Translations under genes and position numbers: made by a program | Source of the DNA: Clostridiales bacterium | GTDB taxonomy: Bacteria > Bacillota > Clostridia > Oscillospirales > Oscillospiraceae | Length of the DNA: 47,908 nt | Direction of reading: 5' to 3' | Assembly (NCBI GenBank): GCA_012521555.1 | Contig: JAAYMC010000119.1 | Span: 1 to 47,908, forward strand | Notes under the pieces: model-generated | Told to the model about the DNA's origin: nothing | Databases searched by the model: none | The model's input: only the letters and a program-made list of their open reading frames with translations | Part shown: in pieces, positions 44,067 to 47,908 of the stretch | How the letters are laid out: the number at the start of each line of letters is the position of its first letter | How positions within the stretch are numbered: the stretch's first letter is position 1

Positions 44067-44099
44067 AAACAGGGCAGGCTCCCACAGCCTGCCCTGTTT
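44067..44099 (+). terminator. Intrinsic terminator of the ior-paaK-ACT operon
   Basis: AAACAGGGCAGGCT / AGCCTGCCCTGTTT, a 14-bp perfect stem with a 5-nt loop. The rest of the 341-nt gap (44042-44382) is featureless up to the aminotransferase promoter. Confidence 0.85.
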
Positions 44100-44314
44100 G
44101 CGCGCGCGGCGAAGGGGTTTTTGCCGCGGCGGTTTTTGATTTTTGGAAAACATATTAAAGGAAATTTACCCGCTTTTTGCGCGTTGCATTGTCCAAACGC
44201 CGCGCGAACTGACGATATGCGCTGTCGCGAGAAAAGCGTGAAAGCCATCACGCCGCCCGCGTTTCCGCTCCAGATTGCCGTGACGCGCAATTTTGAAATC
44301 TGCGCGGGTTAAAC

Positions 44315-44343
44315 TTGCAAATGCGCCCCTGTTCCTCTATAAT
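44315..44343 (+). promoter_or_regulatory. Promoter for the class I aminotransferase
   Basis: TTGCAA (44315-44320), 17-nt spacer, TATAAT (44338-44343), 39 nt before the ATG at 44383. Confidence 0.7.
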
Positions 44344-44382
44344 AGCTTCTGCATGATTCTTAAACTGATTGAGGGAGATAGC

Positions 44383-45579
44383 ATGAAGGAGATTTCAAGG
44401 ATCGCCTCCGCGGTTGTCGCCTCCACGACGCTCGCCGTCGACGCGCTGGCCAAGCAGATGAAGGCGGAAGGGAAAGACGTGCTCGTGTTTGCCACGGGCG
44501 AGCCGGATTTCGACAAGCCCGAGCGCATAAAGGCCGCGGCCATCGAGGCCATCAAAAGCGGCCAGACGAAGTACACCGCCGCGGCGGGGCTTCCCGCGCT
44601 GCGCAAAGCGGCGGCGGACCGCATCAACGCCGACTGCGGCTTAAACTACGCGCCGGAGGAAATCGTCGTGGCCAGCGGCGCCAAGCACAGCATTTTCGCC
44701 GCGCTGATGGCGCTCCTCAACCCCGGGGACGAGGCCATTATTCCGGCGCCTTACTGGGTGACGTACACCGAAGCCGTGAAGATGTGCGGCGGCGTGCCGG
44801 TGATTGTCGAGGCGAAGGAGTCGGCGTCGTTTAAGATTACGGCGGAGCAGCTTGAGGCCGCCGTCACGGACAAAACGAAGCTCCTCATCCTGAACAATCC
44901 CTCAAACCCCACGGGAATGCTCTACTCACGCGAAGAGCTGCGCGCCCTCGCGGACGTGTGCGTGCGGCACGACCTGTACGTCATTGCCGACGAGGTCTAC
45001 TACCGCCTCGTCTACGACAACAAGCAGTTCACGAGCTTTGCCGCGCTGGGCGACGAGGTGCGCGAGCGCACGATTCTCGTCAACGGCGTCTCGAAATCCT
45101 ATGCGATGACGGGCTGGCGCATCGGTTTTACCGCCTCGCCCAGGCACCTTGCCACGGTGATGGCCAATTACCTCAGCCACTCCACGTCGGCGCCCGCCAC
45201 CATGTCCCAGTACGCGGCGATCGAGGCTCTTTCCGGCCCGCAGGACGACGTCGAGGCCATGCGGAAAGTCTTTGAGGAGCGGCGCAACGTCATTTACCGC
45301 CGCATCAACGCCATCGACGGCGTCAGCTGCATCCTGCCCGACGGCGCGTTTTACGTCATGCTCAACATCGCCGGGCTCAAGGGGAAAAAGCTCGGCGGCC
45401 GCGTCATCCGGGACGCGGACGATTTCGCGCTGGCGTTCCTTGAGACAAGCAGCGTCGCCACCGTCTCGTGCGTGGGCTTCGGCGCGCCGGACTTCGTGCG
45501 CTTTTCGTACGCCACGTCCATGGAGACGATTGAAAAGGGAATGGACCGCCTCGAGGCGTTTATCCGCTCGGCGGAATGA
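44383..45579 (+). CDS. Pyridoxal-phosphate aminotransferase, class I (aspartate/aromatic type)
   Basis: 398 residues from the ATG at 44383 (GAGGGAG upstream). PLP fold-type I: FATGEPDFDKPE near 36, NNPSNPTGMLYS, ADEVYYRLVYD, and the Schiff-base lysine in SKSYAMTGWRIGF. The subgroup (aspartate/prephenate or aromatic aminotransferase) cannot be fixed. It sits next to the aryl pyruvate pathway, so it may interconvert aromatic amino acids and their 2-oxo acids, or make aspartate for purB and the hom/lysC pathway. A 149-nt gap to purB holds a GC-rich hairpin region. Confidence 0.93.
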   Translation: MKEISRIASAVVASTTLAVDALAKQMKAEGKDVLVFATGEPDFDKPERIKAAAIEAIKSGQTKYTAAAGLPALRKAAADRINADCGLNYAPEEIVVASGAKHSIFAALMALLNPGDEAIIPAPYWVTYTEAVKMCGGVPVIVEAKESASFKITAEQLEAAVTDKTKLLILNNPSNPTGMLYSREELRALADVCVRHDLYVIADEVYYRLVYDNKQFTSFAALGDEVRERTILVNGVSKSYAMTGWRIGFTASPRHLATVMANYLSHSTSAPATMSQYAAIEALSGPQDDVEAMRKVFEERRNVIYRRINAIDGVSCILPDGAFYVMLNIAGLKGKKLGGRVIRDADDFALAFLETSSVATVSCVGFGAPDFVRFSYATSMETIEKGMDRLEAFIRSAE

Positions 45580-45728
45580 CTTAGCCGCCGGAATCTGACC
45601 AATTCGCGGCGCGGGCCGGCCCATACAGCCGAGCCGCCGGTTCCCGGGCGGCCCGCCGGACTTTGGCCCTCGACCAAGAACGCCGCTTTCTGCCCGCTTT
45701 CCGGGCGCGGAAAGAAAGGATGCTGATG

Positions 45729-47165
45729 ATGGCAACGAACAGATACGAAAGCCCGCTGTCTTCCCGCTACGCCAGCGACGAGATGCTCTATCTCTTTTCG
45801 GCGGACAAGAAGTTTTCCACATGGCGCAAGCTGTGGGTGGCGCTGGCGCGGGCGGAAAAGGCGCTTGGCCTTCCCATTACGGACGAGCAGATCGCCGAGA
45901 TGGAGGCCCACATCTACGACATCGACTACGGATACGCCGCCGAGATGGAAAAGCAGCTGCGGCACGACGTTATGGCGCATGTACACGCCTTTGGTAAGGC
46001 CGCGCCGAAGGCGATGCCGATTATCCACCTCGGGGCGACGAGCTGCTACGTCGGCGACAATACGGACATCATCCTCATGCGCGAGGGGCTGCAGATTATC
46101 CGCAAAAAGCTCCTTCAGGCGATAAAGCACCTGGCCGAATTTGCCGACAGGTATAAAGACCTGCCCACGCTCGGCTTTACCCACTTCCAGCCGGCGCAGC
46201 TGACCACCGTGGGCAAGCGCGCCACGCTGTGGATTTACGACCTTCTGACGGACCTTGATGAAGTGGAATACCGAATCTCCACGCTCCGCCTGCTCGGCTC
46301 GAAGGGCACGACGGGCACGCAGGCGAGCTTCATGGAGCTGTTTGACGGCGACCACGAGAAAATCCGCAAAATGGAGGAGATGATCGCCGAGGAGATGGGC
46401 TTTTCCGGCGTCGTGCCCGTGTCGGGCCAGACGTATTCGCGGAAAATCGACTCCTTCGTCCTCAATACGCTCAGCGGCATCGCGCAGTCCGCCTCGAAGT
46501 TCGCCACGGACATGCGCCTACTCAGCCACCTCAAGGAGTGCGAGGAGCCGTTTGAGGAAAAGCAGATCGGCTCGTCGGCCATGCCCTACAAGCGCAACCC
46601 CATGCGCTGCGAGCGGATATGCGCGCTGGCGCGGTACGTCCTTGTCGACACGATGAACGCGTCCGTCACCGCGTCGACGCAGTGGCTTGAGCGCACGCTC
46701 GACGATTCCGCGAACAAGCGCATCGCCATCCCCGAGGCGTTCCTCGCCGTGGACGCGATTTTGAACATCTATATCAACGTCGCGTCGGGCATTAAGGTCT
46801 ACCCGAAGGTCATCGAGCGGCACATCCGCGACGAGCTGCCGTTTATGGCCACGGAGAACATCATGATGGCCGCCGTCAAGCGGGGAGGGGACAGGCAGAA
46901 GCTCCACGAGGCCATCCGCGTCCACTCCGTCGCCGCGGGGAGTGTCGTCAAGGAGCACGGCGCGAAAAACGACCTGATAAAGCGCATCGCCGCAGACCCC
47001 CTGTTCGGGCTCACGGAAGAGGAGATTGAAGCCGAGCTTGACCCGAAGCTTTTCATCGGGCGCGCGCCGGAACAGGTGACGGAATTTTTAGAGCGCGACG
47101 TCTACCCGCGCCTTCGGGCAAACGCTGGCATCCTCGACGAAAAGCCGCCGGAGCTGAAGGTGTAG
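45729..47165 (+). CDS. purB: Adenylosuccinate lyase
   Basis: 478 residues; ATG at 45729 is 8 nt after AAGGA (upstream ATGs at 45720 and 45726 are too close). The fumarase/aspartase-fold signature SSAMPYKRNPMRCERI and the family motif GATSCYVGDNTD are present. It acts twice in purine synthesis, on SAICAR and adenylosuccinate, releasing fumarate. Size is at the upper range of the family. The rest of the purine pathway is absent except purF. Confidence 0.95.
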   Translation: MATNRYESPLSSRYASDEMLYLFSADKKFSTWRKLWVALARAEKALGLPITDEQIAEMEAHIYDIDYGYAAEMEKQLRHDVMAHVHAFGKAAPKAMPIIHLGATSCYVGDNTDIILMREGLQIIRKKLLQAIKHLAEFADRYKDLPTLGFTHFQPAQLTTVGKRATLWIYDLLTDLDEVEYRISTLRLLGSKGTTGTQASFMELFDGDHEKIRKMEEMIAEEMGFSGVVPVSGQTYSRKIDSFVLNTLSGIAQSASKFATDMRLLSHLKECEEPFEEKQIGSSAMPYKRNPMRCERICALARYVLVDTMNASVTASTQWLERTLDDSANKRIAIPEAFLAVDAILNIYINVASGIKVYPKVIERHIRDELPFMATENIMMAAVKRGGDRQKLHEAIRVHSVAAGSVVKEHGAKNDLIKRIAADPLFGLTEEEIEAELDPKLFIGRAPEQVTEFLERDVYPRLRANAGILDEKPPELKV

Positions 47166-47200
47166 TTCGGGCTTTTTGACGAAAATGGAGACAATCTTTC

Positions 47201-47229
47201 TTGACGAGCGCTGGCCTTTGCAGTAAAAT
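47201..47229 (+). promoter_or_regulatory. Promoter for the HPr-like gene
   Basis: TTGACG (47201-47206), 17-nt spacer, TAAAAT (47224-47229), 60 nt before the start. Confidence 0.7.
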
Positions 47230-47288
47230 GTACAAAAAAGGCAGACCCAACCAATCAAAATCGGCAGATGAGGAAAGGGAGTATTAAT

Positions 47289-47546
47289 ATGACGTTCAAC
47301 ATCAGAATTAAAAACGCCTATGACGCGCAAAACCTCAACAAAATCGCCGAGAAGTATCCCTTTGATATCTGGGTGCACGGAAAATCGGGCTATGCCGACG
47401 CCAAGTCGCTGCTCGGGCTGATGCTCCTGACCATCGAGCAGGACGTCAAGCTCGTCGTGGACGACGACATCGACGTGGAGCTCTTCAAGAAAGATATCTG
47501 CCAGTACTTCGCCGACGAAGAGATCTGCGACGACAAGAAGAAATAG
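47289..47546 (+). CDS. HPr-like protein lacking the phosphoryl-accepting histidine
   Basis: 85 residues, ATG at 47289 after AAGGGAG. From residue 21 on it aligns with HPr (EKYPFDIWVHGKSGYADAKS against SKYDADVNL...), including the serine at 40 that fits the regulatory Ser46 (KSLLGL). The N-terminal GLHARPA histidine loop is replaced by a shorter NAYDAQNLNKIA. It cannot carry PTS phosphate but could be a Crh-like regulator phosphorylated on serine. The tail is acidic. Function unknown. Confidence 0.78.
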   Translation: MTFNIRIKNAYDAQNLNKIAEKYPFDIWVHGKSGYADAKSLLGLMLLTIEQDVKLVVDDDIDVELFKKDICQYFADEEICDDKKK

Positions 47547-47547
47547 G

Positions 47548-47583
47548 AAAACGCGGCCGCGCGGGAATGGCGCGGCCGTTTTA
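47548..47583 (+). terminator. Intrinsic terminator after the HPr-like gene
   Basis: GGCCGCGC / GCGCGGCC stem extended by AAAAC / GTTTT across a 2-nt bulge, with a short T-run to 47582. Confidence 0.75.
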
Positions 47584-47607
47584 TTTCGCGAAATACCCGC
47601 ACGCCCC

Positions 47608-47636
47608 ATGAGCGCGGCATGTTTTGCCGCGCTCAT
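47608..47636. repeat. 12-bp perfect hairpin
   Basis: ATGAGCGCGGCA / TGCCGCGCTCAT with a 5-nt loop (47608-47619, 47625-47636). No T-run. It lies between the terminator and the repeat array; possibly part of the same structured region. Confidence 0.6.
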
Positions 47637-47657
47637 AGGCGTAGCCACAAATCCCCT

Positions 47658-47908
47658 CGGCGCACGTGGGCGTAAACCGAGATGGCAGGCGACGGTTCTC
47701 CAGCCCGGTGGAGTAAGCCCCATGCGCCGCTCGGTTAGAGCAAGCACCCGCGGCGCGCGCGGGCGTAAACCCAGACGGCAGGCATCAATTTCCCCGGCTC
47801 GGCGGGGCAAGCACCCCTGCGGCGCGCGCGGGCGTAAACCGAGATGGCAGGCGACAGTTCTTCCAGCCCGGCGGAGTAAGCCCCATGCGCCGCTCGGTTA
47901 GAGCAAGC
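47658..47908. repeat. Structured tandem repeat array, continuing past the window
   Basis: Three units begin CGGCGyrCGyGGGCGTAAAC at 47658, 47751 and 47820 (lengths 93, 69 and at least 89 nt). Units 1 and 3 are near-identical and have outer arms AACCGAG / CTCGGTT (47675-47681 with 47730-47736; 47837-47843 with 47893-47899). Each unit holds an inner hairpin of five base pairs around a GCyCGG loop; unit 2 shows two compensatory pair changes against unit 1, though unit 3 has one mismatch. Open frames through it give Arg/Pro-rich text on both strands and have no ribosome site, so a coding role is unlikely. Confidence 0.75.

Noticed and set aside
47088..47810. Open frames through the repeat array on both strands
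   Set aside because: Arg/Pro-rich repeats on either strand arise from the GC-rich units; frames run into purB or the HPr-like gene antisense and lack ribosome sites.
47658..47908. Repeat array considered as a CRISPR
   Set aside because: Units of 69-93 nt are similar over nearly all their length, so there are no variable spacers; no cas genes nearby.

Overview
The window is GC-rich, densely coded bacterial DNA from what looks like an anaerobic, high-GC member of the Clostridia (Firmicutes). Supporting gene families are a YtvI-type sporulation permease, a SpoVB-type flippase, the DUF421/DUF4363 pair, DUF6514, a Clostridia-style NrdR, ribonuclease M5, an Fe-S-type PurF, and the LL-diaminopimelate aminotransferase (DapL) plus DapF route. 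The exact lineage cannot be read from the sequence. No rRNA, tRNA, insertion sequence or CRISPR array was seen.

Layout. 1-6420 (minus): an unusual molybdenum-hydroxylase (xanthine dehydrogenase family) cluster. It has two tandem paralogous molybdopterin subunits, a [2Fe-2S] subunit carrying a textbook C2H2 zinc finger, and an FAD subunit fused to a GltD-like flavoprotein that runs off the left edge. 6779-10501 (plus): an SDR oxidoreductase, the K+ channel regulator TrkA and an HSL-type hydrolase, each with its own promoter or terminator. 10546-13971 (minus): pyruvate carboxylase, apparently starting at ATA. 14317-16598: RuvX facing a YtvI plus two half-size TSUP transporter operon. 16884-19368: hom-lysC, the aspartate pathway entry. 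19713-24732 (minus): hydrolase, SpoVB-like flippase, flotillin and an NfeD-like protein. 22421-22603 holds an orphan promoter, operator and terminator that may make a small RNA.

24872-30283 (minus): purF-dapF-dapL-glmS, joining purine, diaminopimelate and amino-sugar precursor synthesis. 30419-31473: DUF421/DUF4363. 31470-36606 (minus): nrdR, DUF6514, rnmV, holA, comEC (DNA metabolism and competence). 36862-44041 (plus): acyl-CoA ligase, OFA-type MFS transporter, indolepyruvate:ferredoxin oxidoreductase (iorAB), phenylacetate-CoA ligase and a double-ACT protein. This is a coherent set for aryl-acid uptake/activation and interconversion with aromatic amino acids. 44383-47546: class I aminotransferase, purB and an HPr-like protein without the phosphorylatable histidine. 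The right edge (47658-47908) is an array of structured repeats with compensatory base changes that continues beyond the window.

The items most worth follow-up are the zinc-finger molybdenum-hydroxylase module, the covarying repeat array, the operator-controlled orphan transcript at 22.4-22.6 kb and the ATA start of pyruvate carboxylase. All functions are assigned from recognisable motifs in the translated sequence; no database search was possible.
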